Shown: one piece after another, positions 34,108-41,902 of the stretch
How the letters are laid out: each line of letters begins with the position of its first letter
How positions within the stretch are numbered: position 1 is the first letter of the stretch
Source of the DNA: Nitrospina sp052156635
GTDB lineage: Bacteria; Nitrospinota; Nitrospinia; Nitrospinales; Nitrospinaceae
DNA length: 64,000 nt
Assembly: GCF_052156635.1 (NCBI RefSeq)
Contig: NZ_JBQKUO010000002.1
Coordinates: forward strand, 620,001 to 684,000
Direction of reading: 5' to 3'
Translations under genes and position numbers: made by a program
Notes under the pieces: generated by a model
Told to the model about the DNA's origin: nothing
What the model saw: only the letters and a program-made list of their open reading frames with translations
Databases searched by the model: none

Positions 34108-34833
34108 ATGCTGTCGAAGGAACGAATCGATGAGCTGGCACAACTCCAGAAAAATCTGGGGTACACTTTTAAGGATATCCTGCTCTTAAACAAAGCCCTC
34201 ACCCACAAATCCTACGTCAACGAAAAATCCGAAGCCATTAAGAACAATGAGCGGTTTGAGTTCATGGGGGACTCCGTTCTGGATGTCGTGGTCAGCCATT
34301 ACATGGTGAAAACTTTCCAGGATTTTTCAGAAGGTCTGCTTTCCAAGATACGTGCGGCGGTGGTCAACGAAGCCTGCCTTGCAGGCCTGGCACGGGATAT
34401 CGGTCTGGGGGATTATCTGCTACTCGGCCGGGGAGAAGATCTCACCGGGGGGCGGGATAAAAATTCTATTCTGGCAAATGCGTTTGAGGCCGTGGCGGGG
34501 GCCGTCTATTTCGACAGTAACCTGGAATCTGCTTATGACGTATTCCTTCCCAGGTTAAAAAAAGAAATCGCCCAATACGCCAAAACGAGCCGTTTCCGGG
34601 ACTTCAAAAGCGAACTCCAGCACTTCTCGCAGAATACCCTCAACTGCATCCCGTTTTATAAAGTGGTTAAAGAAACCGGACCGGACCACGAAAAGCAGTT
34701 CGAGGTGGTTGTGCGGACCAATGGTGAAGAACAGGGACGGGGAACCGGACGGAGTAAAAAAGAAGCGGAGCAGGCCGCTGCGCGTAATGCACTGGAGCAC
34801 CTGAACCCTGAATTCAAAGAAAATGGGGCATAA
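34108..34833 (+). CDS. rnc: Ribonuclease III
   Basis: 241 residues. An RNase III domain with the signature NERFEFMGDSVLDVVVSHYM, an inner catalytic Asp/Glu pair (second site in ILANAFEAVAGAVYFDS) and a C-terminal dsRNA-binding domain (about 165-235, FKSELQHFSQ ... GRSKKEAEQAAARNALEHL). It processes rRNA and double-stranded RNA. End of the fab-rnc cluster. Confidence 0.97.
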   Translation: MLSKERIDELAQLQKNLGYTFKDILLLNKALTHKSYVNEKSEAIKNNERFEFMGDSVLDVVVSHYMVKTFQDFSEGLLSKIRAAVVNEACLAGLARDIGLGDYLLLGRGEDLTGGRDKNSILANAFEAVAGAVYFDSNLESAYDVFLPRLKKEIAQYAKTSRFRDFKSELQHFSQNTLNCIPFYKVVKETGPDHEKQFEVVVRTNGEEQGRGTGRSKKEAEQAAARNALEHLNPEFKENGA

Positions 34834-34870
34834 AAGATGCTTCCGTTGAGGGATGTGTATTTAAAGGACC

Positions 34871-34900
34871 AGGCCCGGATGTTGAGTATTGTGCGGGCCT
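34871..34900 (+). terminator. Possible stem-loop at the end of the fab-rnc cluster
   Basis: AGGCCCG / CGGGCCT, a 7-base perfect GC-rich stem with a 16-base loop, lies 38 bases after the rnc stop. No T-run follows directly, so termination here is uncertain. Confidence 0.35.
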
Positions 34901-34958
34901 CGTGAATTCTTGAAATTAGATTTGTTTTTTACCGATCTTAAAACTTTTGGGGGATGAT

Positions 34959-35243
34959 ATGGTAACGGTTGGCATGAATTACAAAGTGATCAACGGCAAA
35001 GAAGAAACATTTGAAAATGCATTCAATAATGTCCTCAAGGTAATGGCTGAAATGGATGGGCACACCAAGACGTCTTTATATAAGGATGTAAACGATCCCC
35101 AACAGTACCTGATCGTCTCCGACTGGAATTCCGAAGATGCCTACAATGCATTTCTGAACAGTGACAAGTTTGCCGGTGTGGTCAACTGGGGGAAGGAAAA
35201 TATTCTGGCAGGCCGCCCTTCGCACACGGTTTACCGTCAGTAG
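34959..35243 (+). CDS. ABM-domain protein (antibiotic biosynthesis monooxygenase / HmoA-like fold)
   Basis: 94 residues from the ATG at 34959, with GGGGGAT just upstream (34949-34955). A single dimeric alpha+beta barrel: VTVGMNYKVINGKEETFENAFNNVLKVM, then HTKTSLYKDVNDPQQYLIVSDWNSEDAYNAFLNS. The fold covers small oxygenases, haem-degrading enzymes and proteins with no enzymatic role; the ligands cannot be told here. Monocistronic by appearance. Confidence 0.8.
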   Translation: MVTVGMNYKVINGKEETFENAFNNVLKVMAEMDGHTKTSLYKDVNDPQQYLIVSDWNSEDAYNAFLNSDKFAGVVNWGKENILAGRPSHTVYRQ

Positions 35244-35269
35244 GGAACTTCTAACGCAGATTTGGCAGG

Positions 35270-35491
35270 TCAGGGGTTTTCCACAGACCGGTACTGGATT
35301 TCCCCGTTGCGGATGCTTCTAAGCAGTTTCTTGTGAAAGTGCTCTGTGTCGTGGGGAGGGAAGTCGTCGACCCGCCAACGGACGCGTACCAGCTTGCCGT
35401 CCGGATGGCTTATGATCTCTCGGACTTCACCGTTATTACGCGACAGCGGTTCGTACAGGTGGTCTCCCACTTTCAGTTTGATTTTATCCAT
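35270..35491 (-). CDS. Small hypothetical protein
   Basis: 73 residues, a mix of charged and aromatic residues (VGDHLYEPLSRNNGEVREIIS, VRVRWRVDDFPPHDTEHFHKKLL). The beta-rich first half looks like a small barrel (SH3/KOW-like: 'VGD.LYEPLSRNNGEV..I..HPDGKLVRVRW'). Codon use matches real genes, but the ribosome site is weak. No family assigned. Confidence 0.55.
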   Translation of the reverse strand: MDKIKLKVGDHLYEPLSRNNGEVREIISHPDGKLVRVRWRVDDFPPHDTEHFHKKLLRSIRNGEIQYRSVENP

Positions 35492-35583
35492 ATCCCGTTT
35501 GCTTGGTTTGAATCTGCATTCATTATACTTGCATTGCTCCCATTAATAAATCGATGCGTGCATGATACAACAGGAGGACCGAA

Positions 35584-35826
35584 ATGGCTTACATCACCAT
35601 GGCCGCTATGTATCCAACGATGACTTCAGGCAAAGTTGATGAATTCCTGGTGGGCATTGGCGATACCATCAAGAAGGGAATGCCTGTAGCGGAAATCGTC
35701 GCCGAGGGTTATTTTACCCTGATATCTGAATATACCGGAACCATTAAAGAAATTTATGTAGGTGAAGGGGAGTACGTGGAAGTAGACACCCCAATCATTG
35801 AAATCGAGGAAGAAGAGGGCGAATAG
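35584..35826 (+). CDS. Standalone lipoyl/biotinyl-like domain lacking the modified lysine
   Basis: 80 residues. It aligns along its whole length with the lipoyl domain of 2-oxoacid dehydrogenase E2: PTMTSGKVDEFLVGIGDTIKKGMPVAEI, a turn, TGTIKEIYVGEGEYVEVDTPIIEIEEE. At the tip of the hairpin, where E2 proteins read (E/T)DKA, this protein reads AEGYF (residues 40-44), so the lysine that takes lipoate or biotin is missing. AGGAGG is found just upstream (35571-35576). It could be a docking or decoy module or a cofactor-free structural domain. The mgtE gene converges with an 18-base gap. Confidence 0.85.
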   Translation: MAYITMAAMYPTMTSGKVDEFLVGIGDTIKKGMPVAEIVAEGYFTLISEYTGTIKEIYVGEGEYVEVDTPIIEIEEEEGE

Positions 35827-35844
35827 AATTAGCCCGGAACCGGT

Positions 35845-37200
35845 TTAAATCAGAGAAAAGAGCAGGGAAGTGGTCATGAGATAGATGAACAGCCCGGCGA
35901 TATCGTTGATTGTGGTCACTACCGGTCCGGTGCTGATAGCGGGGTCGATATCCAGCTTTTTAAAAACCCATGGCGTCAACGATCCGATGAAGGCGGCCAT
36001 GGAAACCGCCAATACGATTCCCAGGCCCACGGTGAGCCCGAGCATGGGGTTGGAGTCAAGGAAGGTTTTGGCAATGGTCATTATGATCAAGCCACATACC
36101 ATCCCGAAAATCAGCCCGTGGCACATTCCGACTTTCACTTCACTGCGAATAACGCTTTTCAGGTTGTCGTCCTGGATATCACCCGTAGCCAGTCCCCGGA
36201 CGATCACCGTTGCCCCCTGCAGCCCCACATTCCCCGCCAGCCCCAGCACAAACGGAATAAAAAACAGGACCATTGAAAATTCGTTCAGCGTGAACTCGAA
36301 CACCTTCAGGATGTAGGCGCTCACCATGCCGCCGACAAAAGTGGTCAGCAGCCAGGGGGCCCGGGCCGCAAGTTTGGATCGGGTGGTCTGCGCAAACGCA
36401 TCGACTTTGGCCGAGGCGCCAACCATGGTGTAGATGTCTTCGCTTGCCATATTCTTAAGGCCGCGCAATACGTCGTCAAAGCTAATGATACCGTGCAGGA
36501 CGTTTTGCTCATCCACTACGGGGATGGTGCTGATGTGTTCATGATCCATCTCGTTGGCGACCATTTCGCAGGAGTCATCGAGGTTCACGTGAGGCGTGTG
36601 TTCCCAGACGATGTCGGTGGCCATGGCTTTGGGAGGCGCGTTCAGAAGGTCCCGCAGGGTGAACGTCCCCATCAATTCGCGGGAATCATTCACCACGTAA
36701 AAGTTGGTGCCGTACTCCTGTTTGTTGTGACGCAGGAAATTCATCAGAATGTCACCCGCAAGTTCGTGGGGAAGGACCTGGTTGAAATTGGGGCTCATCA
36801 GGCCACCGGCGGTTTCTTCTTTATAGCTGAGCAGGTTTTTGAGAGTCTGGGCCTCGTCGGGTACCATCTGCTCCAGGATTTTTTCCTGGACCTCGGGTCC
36901 CGCCTCTTGGAGAATATCGACTGCCTCGTCCTTCGGCATGGCCTCCAGGAACTGCGCCATGTTTTCGTGACCCAATTCCTCAATTAAAATACCGCGGCTT
37001 TCCGTATCCGTTTCGTAAAGCACCTCCTGCTTTTTGATGTCATCGTCAAGTAGTTGAAAAATTTTGACTTTTTCTTCATCCGTCAACTGGTGCAACAGCC
37101 GCGCAATCTCGAAATGGTCAATCTCGTTGACTGTTGCGAGCAGGTGTTCCGGCGGTGTTTCCGGATTTTCCAGGAGTTCTTTTAAGTTATCGACAGGCAT
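35845..37200 (-). CDS. mgtE: Magnesium transporter MgtE
   Basis: 451 residues. Cytoplasmic N domain (helical superfamily, about 1-130: LLHQLTDEEKVKIFQLLDDD ... LEAMPKDEAVDIL), tandem CBS domains (about 135-255: LMSPNFNQVLP, ISTIPVVDEQNVLHGIISFDDVL), a long plug helix and five C-terminal membrane helices (about 285-451) with the pore region GNVGLQGATVIVRGLATGD. It imports Mg2+ as a dimer gated by cytoplasmic Mg2+. Confidence 0.96.
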   Translation of the reverse strand: MPVDNLKELLENPETPPEHLLATVNEIDHFEIARLLHQLTDEEKVKIFQLLDDDIKKQEVLYETDTESRGILIEELGHENMAQFLEAMPKDEAVDILQEAGPEVQEKILEQMVPDEAQTLKNLLSYKEETAGGLMSPNFNQVLPHELAGDILMNFLRHNKQEYGTNFYVVNDSRELMGTFTLRDLLNAPPKAMATDIVWEHTPHVNLDDSCEMVANEMDHEHISTIPVVDEQNVLHGIISFDDVLRGLKNMASEDIYTMVGASAKVDAFAQTTRSKLAARAPWLLTTFVGGMVSAYILKVFEFTLNEFSMVLFFIPFVLGLAGNVGLQGATVIVRGLATGDIQDDNLKSVIRSEVKVGMCHGLIFGMVCGLIIMTIAKTFLDSNPMLGLTVGLGIVLAVSMAAFIGSLTPWVFKKLDIDPAISTGPVVTTINDIAGLFIYLMTTSLLFSLI

Positions 37201-37275
37201 GGGTTTCTGGTAAAATATTGTGCATAAGGCTTTAGTCTAACACACTCTTAATTCCTTTAGAGGCTTTGAAGATAA

Positions 37276-37524
37276 ATGGTTATAGGCGGAATGTCGCGTG
37301 ACGAGGCAAAAAGGCTTAAAGAAATCCGCAAACGCAAATCCGGACGGGTGCGGACCAAACGGGCGACGCTTTTGTCTGACAAAACCAGGGAAAGCGTTCT
37401 CAAAAAATTCGATAAGGAACACGAGCCCGAAACCCGGTCCAAGGATGTGGAAAGCCTTGATGAACATGTCAAGATGAACGACTCCTACATGCGCACCGGG
37501 TGGTATGTTCCGAAAAAAAAATAG
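37276..37524 (+). CDS. Small basic hypothetical protein
   Basis: 82 residues (76 if the ATG at 37291 is used), very rich in Lys/Arg (SRDEAKRLKEIRKRKSGRVRTKRATLLSDKTRES) with a conserved-looking end MNDSYMRTGWYVPKKK. It is followed by a clear terminator, which supports a real transcript. Highly charged, probably nucleic-acid or ribosome associated; no family recognised. Confidence 0.6.
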   Translation: MVIGGMSRDEAKRLKEIRKRKSGRVRTKRATLLSDKTRESVLKKFDKEHEPETRSKDVESLDEHVKMNDSYMRTGWYVPKKK

Positions 37525-37599
37525 GGGAGGGATTTCTCTCCGGGCTGTTTGAGGGCCCGCTCCCCGCGTCTCATCCAAGACTGGATATGAAAGGAAAGG

Positions 37600-37625
37600 C
37601 CCGCGCCAAGGCGCGGGTTTTTCTT
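37600..37625 (+). terminator. Rho-independent terminator
   Basis: CCCGCGC / GCGCGGG around a 4-base loop, followed by TTTTTCTTTTT, 76 bases after the small basic gene. The stem also ends the convergent transcript on the other strand, whose stop is at 37627. Confidence 0.85.
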
Positions 37626-37626
37626 T

Positions 37627-38430
37627 TTACATGTGTTTCTGCAACAGCAGAGGCTCGTGAGTGAGCCAGATTTTGGCCCCGCATACATTCACGAATACCG
37701 GTGGAGAAGCCTTGAACAATTCAAGGTGGGCCGCTTTCAGATTCTCCGGCCGGGTGGGGCTGTCGCCGAACAACTCTTTTTCTTCCTGCATGATTCCATT
37801 CAGGTAATTATCCACGCCATCCTTGGTGCTCACGCCCTCGAAGTATCCACGGATCAGGGGGTCTCTCAGCTTGCTCAGGTCCTTTGCGGTTTTCCGTAAC
37901 AGCAATTTGATGCCACGGGAAGAGGATGATTCGAACAGCCCGGCCCGGATGCAGGCGCGTTTGGATTTGCCCGGCTCGAACGTCCATTTCTCCAGCGCTT
38001 CCTTGGAATACCCCATGGCCCCGTAACTCCCGAGTTGGTGCCGGGTGGTGTAAAAAGTGGAGTAGCTCACCACGGTGCCGATGTCCATTTCCTGCTCGAG
38101 AGCCACCATGGGATCGAAAGAAACACGGTTGGACTCCTTAATCTGCTCCGGTGTGGTTTCACGGATGGCGAAACCAACGGCTCCCAATGCAGTGGCATAA
38201 AAAAGGTATTCGTATCTTCCCCCTCCCAGCTCCTTCAGTTTTTGACGGCACTGGGGGTCGGTGATATCTCCAAACACCGTTTCATCGGCACCTTCGATCT
38301 GAATTCCGGTGTCTTCCTTTCCAAACCAGTTTGCTATGATGCGGGCGTCCTTGCCTTGTGTTTCCCGCACTGCTTCGATAGCGGCCTGTCCCATGACACC
38401 GGTTCCACCTACAACGAGATAGTTTCCCAT
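37627..38430 (-). CDS. NAD(P)-binding Rossmann-fold protein, SDR-like
   Basis: 267 residues. An N-terminal nucleotide-binding motif GGTGVMG (8-14) with an acidic/basic end of the second strand, then YEYLFYATALGAVGFAIRET, VSYSTFYTTRHQLGSYGAMGYSKEALEKW where a Tyr/Lys pair (YSKEA) resembles the Tyr-x3-Lys of short-chain dehydrogenases, and a C-terminal segment resembling enoyl- or other acyl-reductases. AAGGAGAG lies 4 bases before the ATG at 38428-38430. A dehydrogenase or epimerase role is likely, but substrate and exact family are open. Confidence 0.72.
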   Translation of the reverse strand: MGNYLVVGGTGVMGQAAIEAVRETQGKDARIIANWFGKEDTGIQIEGADETVFGDITDPQCRQKLKELGGGRYEYLFYATALGAVGFAIRETTPEQIKESNRVSFDPMVALEQEMDIGTVVSYSTFYTTRHQLGSYGAMGYSKEALEKWTFEPGKSKRACIRAGLFESSSSRGIKLLLRKTAKDLSKLRDPLIRGYFEGVSTKDGVDNYLNGIMQEEKELFGDSPTRPENLKAAHLELFKASPPVFVNVCGAKIWLTHEPLLLQKHM

Positions 38431-38480
38431 GGCTCTCCTTTGGTTTCGATTGGTTCGGATTTGATTTGTGTATGCGAGGT

Positions 38481-39155
38481 TCAGGAACCGCCGACGCTGC
38501 CGTCAATATCCCATCGCGGCACCTGGTGGATCTCCCACAACCCGAGGGAGAGGTTGGCGTCATCGATTTCCAGTTTGTCGATCTCATGCTTCAACCTGGC
38601 GGCCTGTTGCAAATGATCTTTGCGCGGGGCCTGGTCGATTTGGATGGCGAGCTCCTTGTATCGAAGCAGATAATCCCCTGCACGGTGGATGGATTCTTTT
38701 ACGGATTTCAAAATGAGTTTCCGGCTCAGATGTTTATTGGAGAAATCCGCAAATGCAAACCATTCGTCGATTTCTCCCTGGCTGATACCGAGGACCCGGA
38801 GTTCTTTCCGGAATTCATTCTTGCCTTTTTCCTCGATGTTGCTGGTGACGTATTTAGCCAGGTCGTTGGGCGGCACCCCGTCCAGTGTCTGGCAGAGGTA
38901 ATTGCTGATAAAGATCAATTCGTTGATCTTGGATTCCAACTGTACCGCCTGGCTGGATTCCATTCTCAAATCGGGAGACCGCTCGAAAAGGGACCACATC
39001 CCCCCGAGGTCGATGACAAACTCCTTTTTTTTCTGAAGGGGCGTGACGTGTGAGAGGCAGGCGGCGACCTTGTCCTCCACAGTGCTGCCTTCAGCCGGAA
39101 GGAGCAATGTCAGGCAAACCACGAGGGTGGCGGATTTTAAAAAGGTGTGGAGCAT
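38481..39155 (-). CDS. Exported helical hypothetical protein
   Basis: 224 residues from the ATG at 39153-39155. An N-terminal signal peptide (LKSATLVVCLTLLLPAEGS) is followed by a helical, charged mature protein (LESKINELIFISNYLCQTLDG, QQAARLKHEIDKLEIDD). Two cysteines that could form a disulfide are Cys in VAACLSH and in NYLCQT. The frame is open further upstream, but that part lacks sense. The stop is 50 bases after the start codon of the SDR-like gene upstream of it in the same direction, so these may be transcribed together. No family recognised. Confidence 0.65.
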   Translation of the reverse strand: MLHTFLKSATLVVCLTLLLPAEGSTVEDKVAACLSHVTPLQKKKEFVIDLGGMWSLFERSPDLRMESSQAVQLESKINELIFISNYLCQTLDGVPPNDLAKYVTSNIEEKGKNEFRKELRVLGISQGEIDEWFAFADFSNKHLSRKLILKSVKESIHRAGDYLLRYKELAIQIDQAPRKDHLQQAARLKHEIDKLEIDDANLSLGLWEIHQVPRWDIDGSVGGS

Positions 39156-39295
39156 GTATTGAGACCCCGGTTTGATGGCAGGCACCTCTTCATCTTGCCC
39201 GGACTGCGGTGGACAAAGCTCCAGAATGTAAGTAATTAAATCCCAGCCCACCCCGCAAGTCAACGCCCTTTTTACTTAGGGGAACAGAGGACGGA

Positions 39296-39718
39296 TCAAG
39301 CGCCGGAATAAGGGGTGTCACCCATTTTAAGAAGGGTTTTGAATTCCACCTCTTTGAGAGGCATTACCGAGAGCCGGGATTGTTTGATGAGTGCGATGTC
39401 TTTTAATTTTGAACTGGCTTTGATTTCCTCCAGTGTGACGGGTTTGTTGAATGCTTTGGCCGGCTTGAGATCCACCACAACCCAGTTGGAATCGTCCGAA
39501 GTGGGGTCTGGGTAGGCTTCTTTGGTCACTTTGGCGATACCCATGATTTCCTTCCCCACAACACTGTGGTAGAAGAGGACCAGGTCGCCTTTTTTCATGG
39601 CCTGCAAATTGTTCCGGGCCTGGTAATTGCGCACTCCGTCCCAGAAGGTCCCGCCATCTTTGACAAACTGCTCCCAGCTGTAAGCGGAAGGTTCCTGCTT
39701 GACCAGCCAGTAATTCAT
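39296..39718 (-). CDS. EVE domain protein
   Basis: 140 residues, the whole length being one EVE domain (PUA-like fold): MNYWLVKQEPSAYSWEQFVKDG, FWDGVRNYQARNNLQAMKKGDLVLFYHS, GIAKVTKEAYPDPTSDD, WVVVDLKPAKAF, LIKQSRLSVMPL. EVE proteins of this THYN1-like type bind modified bases in DNA or RNA. It stands alone between a hypothetical gene and an aldolase, with no restriction genes beside it, so a defence role is not indicated by context. Confidence 0.92.
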   Translation of the reverse strand: MNYWLVKQEPSAYSWEQFVKDGGTFWDGVRNYQARNNLQAMKKGDLVLFYHSVVGKEIMGIAKVTKEAYPDPTSDDSNWVVVDLKPAKAFNKPVTLEEIKASSKLKDIALIKQSRLSVMPLKEVEFKTLLKMGDTPYSGA

Positions 39719-39966
39719 ATTATCCCCCTGAATTTTAAGAAGTTATTCGTTCAGGGCCGTTGTCTGGCCCGAGGCCCTCTATTAAACAGGTATTTAGACC
39801 GCATGTTCAAGAAAAATCAAAAATACCGGGTTCTCCCCAACTTTTTGGATAATCTGATTGACTGGACCGGGGTAGAAAAATATAATCTGCAAATTCAATT
39901 AGTTTTAAACCAACTATCAATTCATCGGACCCACTGGTCTGATTTTGTTACCGGAGTGAGTCTGGC

Positions 39967-40917
39967 ATGTATCGTCCTGAAATTAAAGTTCTCGATTGCA
40001 CCATTCGTGATGGCGGATTGATGAACAATCATCAATTCAGCAACGAACTGGTTCGCAAGGTGTACCAGGCCGCCAACGAAGCAGGGGTGGATTATATCGA
40101 ACTGGGTTACAAAGCCGATGAAAACCAGTTCAACCGCAACGAATACGGTCCCATGAAATTCTGTACGGAAAAGGACCTGGAGGCCGTCGTTGATGGCATT
40201 GAAAAGAAAGCCAAACTTTCCGCCATGGTGGACATCGGTCGTGTCGACCCCGAATCCATCGTTCCCAAGGGGGAAAGCTACCTCGATATGATGCGGGTGG
40301 CGAGCTACGTCAAGGACATCGACAAGGCCATCGATCTGGTCAATCACCTGGAAGGCAAGGGATACGAAACGACAATCAACATCATGGCCGTATCCCACGC
40401 CCGCGAACGTGAACTGGATGAGGCCCTGGAACAGTTGGAAAAAGAATGCTCCACCCGCGTGATTTATCTGGTGGACAGTTTCGGTGCGCTGTATTCCGAG
40501 CAGATCGCCTACCTTGCCAAAAAATATAAAAGTCTCTGTCCGAGCAAGGAAATCGGTATCCACGCCCACAACAACCAGCAACTGGCGTTCGCCAACACCA
40601 TTGAGGCCATCATCAACAACGTCAATTATCTTGATGGAACGATTTACGGCATCGGCCGGGCCGCCGGCAACTGTCCGCTGGAGTTGTTGCTGGGCTTCCT
40701 CAAAAACCCGAAATTCGATCTTCGACCCATCCTCGAAGTCATCGGTTCCGATTTCGTCAAAATCAGCCAGCAGATCGAATGGGGCTACTACATCCCTTAT
40801 ATGATTACCGGTGTGCTGGACGTGCATCCGCGCTTTGCCATGGCGCTGTTGAATTCCGACAAACGGGACGATTTTCTCGAGTTTTACGAAAAGCTGATCA
40901 ACGAATCCAACGTGTGA
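39967..40917 (+). CDS. DRE-TIM metallolyase family aldolase
   Basis: 316 residues. A TIM barrel with the HMGL/4-hydroxy-2-oxovalerate-aldolase-type metal site: VLDCTIRDGG (Asp10, Arg14, Asp15) and IGIHAHNN (His199, His201). Also YIELGYK and VDSFGALYSEQI as in the family. These enzymes use a divalent metal for aldol cleavage or condensation next to a pyruvate-like carbonyl. The KDPG-type aldolase gene starts 3 bases after this stop, so the two are co-translated; the pair may act on related 2-oxo substrates. The specific reaction is not known. Confidence 0.83.
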   Translation: MYRPEIKVLDCTIRDGGLMNNHQFSNELVRKVYQAANEAGVDYIELGYKADENQFNRNEYGPMKFCTEKDLEAVVDGIEKKAKLSAMVDIGRVDPESIVPKGESYLDMMRVASYVKDIDKAIDLVNHLEGKGYETTINIMAVSHARERELDEALEQLEKECSTRVIYLVDSFGALYSEQIAYLAKKYKSLCPSKEIGIHAHNNQQLAFANTIEAIINNVNYLDGTIYGIGRAAGNCPLELLLGFLKNPKFDLRPILEVIGSDFVKISQQIEWGYYIPYMITGVLDVHPRFAMALLNSDKRDDFLEFYEKLINESNV

Positions 40918-40920
40918 ACC

Positions 40921-41586
40921 ATGCCCGGCAAGGTGTTTGATCCGGAGCGGTTTGCCCGAAAACCGGTGTTGGGAATCATTCGGGGAATCACGGAAAGCCA
41001 GCTTCCCGGTGTGTTGGAAGCGGTGGTCCGTTCAGGAGTCGAATTCATTGAAATCACCCTGAACACGCCCGGTGCTGTATCGCTTATCAAACTGGCCGAT
41101 CAGGGGTTTTCGGATCGTTTGTGCCTGGGGGCAGGCACGGTGCTCACTCAACCTGAAGCCGAGACCGCCCTCTCTGCCGGGGCGCGGTTCCTGGTCAGCC
41201 CAACCGCTTCTGCCGATGTGGCCCGTTTTTGCCGGGAGCAGGAAATCCCGCACTTTCCCGGCGCATTCACCCCCACGGAAATTCAGTCTGCCCGGGAGTC
41301 CGGTGCCTTCATGGTCAAGGTATTTCCCTCCTCGATCGTGGGCCCCCAGTATTTTCGCGAGATCACAGGGCCGTTCGATGACATTCAACTGATGGCGGTG
41401 GGGGGCGTTCGCGCATCCAATGTCAGTCAATTTTTCGAAAATGGAGCCACTGCGGTGGCCGTGGGAGCCTCGGTTTTTTCAACGAAAAGAATGGTCGAAA
41501 ATGACCATGCGGCGATCGAGAACGATTTGAAAGAAATTTTGTTTGAAGTGACTGCATTTTTGAATAAAATTGATTCAGGTAACTGA
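40921..41586 (+). CDS. KDPG/KHG-type class I aldolase
   Basis: 221 residues. Schiff-base lysine Lys133 in GAFMVKVFPSS, the catalytic glutamate in EFIEITLNTPGA (Glu44) and Arg21 in IIRGIT match Eda (2-keto-3-deoxy-6-phosphogluconate / 4-hydroxy-2-oxoglutarate aldolase). The gene starts 3 bases after the DRE-TIM aldolase gene. A role in Entner-Doudoroff is possible, but no edd is beside it, so another 2-keto sugar or acid is just as likely. Confidence 0.88.
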   Translation: MPGKVFDPERFARKPVLGIIRGITESQLPGVLEAVVRSGVEFIEITLNTPGAVSLIKLADQGFSDRLCLGAGTVLTQPEAETALSAGARFLVSPTASADVARFCREQEIPHFPGAFTPTEIQSARESGAFMVKVFPSSIVGPQYFREITGPFDDIQLMAVGGVRASNVSQFFENGATAVAVGASVFSTKRMVENDHAAIENDLKEILFEVTAFLNKIDSGN

Positions 41587-41611
41587 ATTCACCCGTTATT
41601 GGAGGACACCC

Positions 41612-41878
41612 ATGAGCTTTGATTTTTTAAAGCATGCTTCGAACTGGGAAGACGAAGAGCTGTTTGCAAAAATCTGTGAGGGCTTGGAAGAGGTGATCCG
41701 GGAGGCGCAGGCCGAGGCGGGTGAGCGCAAGATCCATGATCTCGAACTCATGCAGGCGCTGGACTTTGTCGGGTTCAATCTTTTCCGGGACAACTGGGAC
41801 GAATTCAAGAAAATGGACCTGCATCGAGACCTGAGTTACCTGAGCGACCCCAACCGCGACAAGAACTTCATCCACTGA
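41612..41878 (+). CDS. Small acidic hypothetical protein
   Basis: 88 residues from the ATG at 41612, with GGAGG (41601-41605) 6 bases upstream. Helical and acidic (WEDEELFAKICEGLEEVIREAQAEAGERKIHDLELMQALDFVGFNLFRDNWDEF). It is 25 bases after the eda-like gene, on the same strand, so probably co-transcribed. No family recognised. Confidence 0.65.
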   Translation: MSFDFLKHASNWEDEELFAKICEGLEEVIREAQAEAGERKIHDLELMQALDFVGFNLFRDNWDEFKKMDLHRDLSYLSDPNRDKNFIH

Positions 41879-41902
41879 GGCCGCCCGGTTTCCCCGCCCA
41901 CA

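Noticed and set aside
39296..39718. EVE protein as part of a defence island
   Set aside because: No restriction, methylase or other defence gene lies nearby; neighbours are metabolic or unknown.
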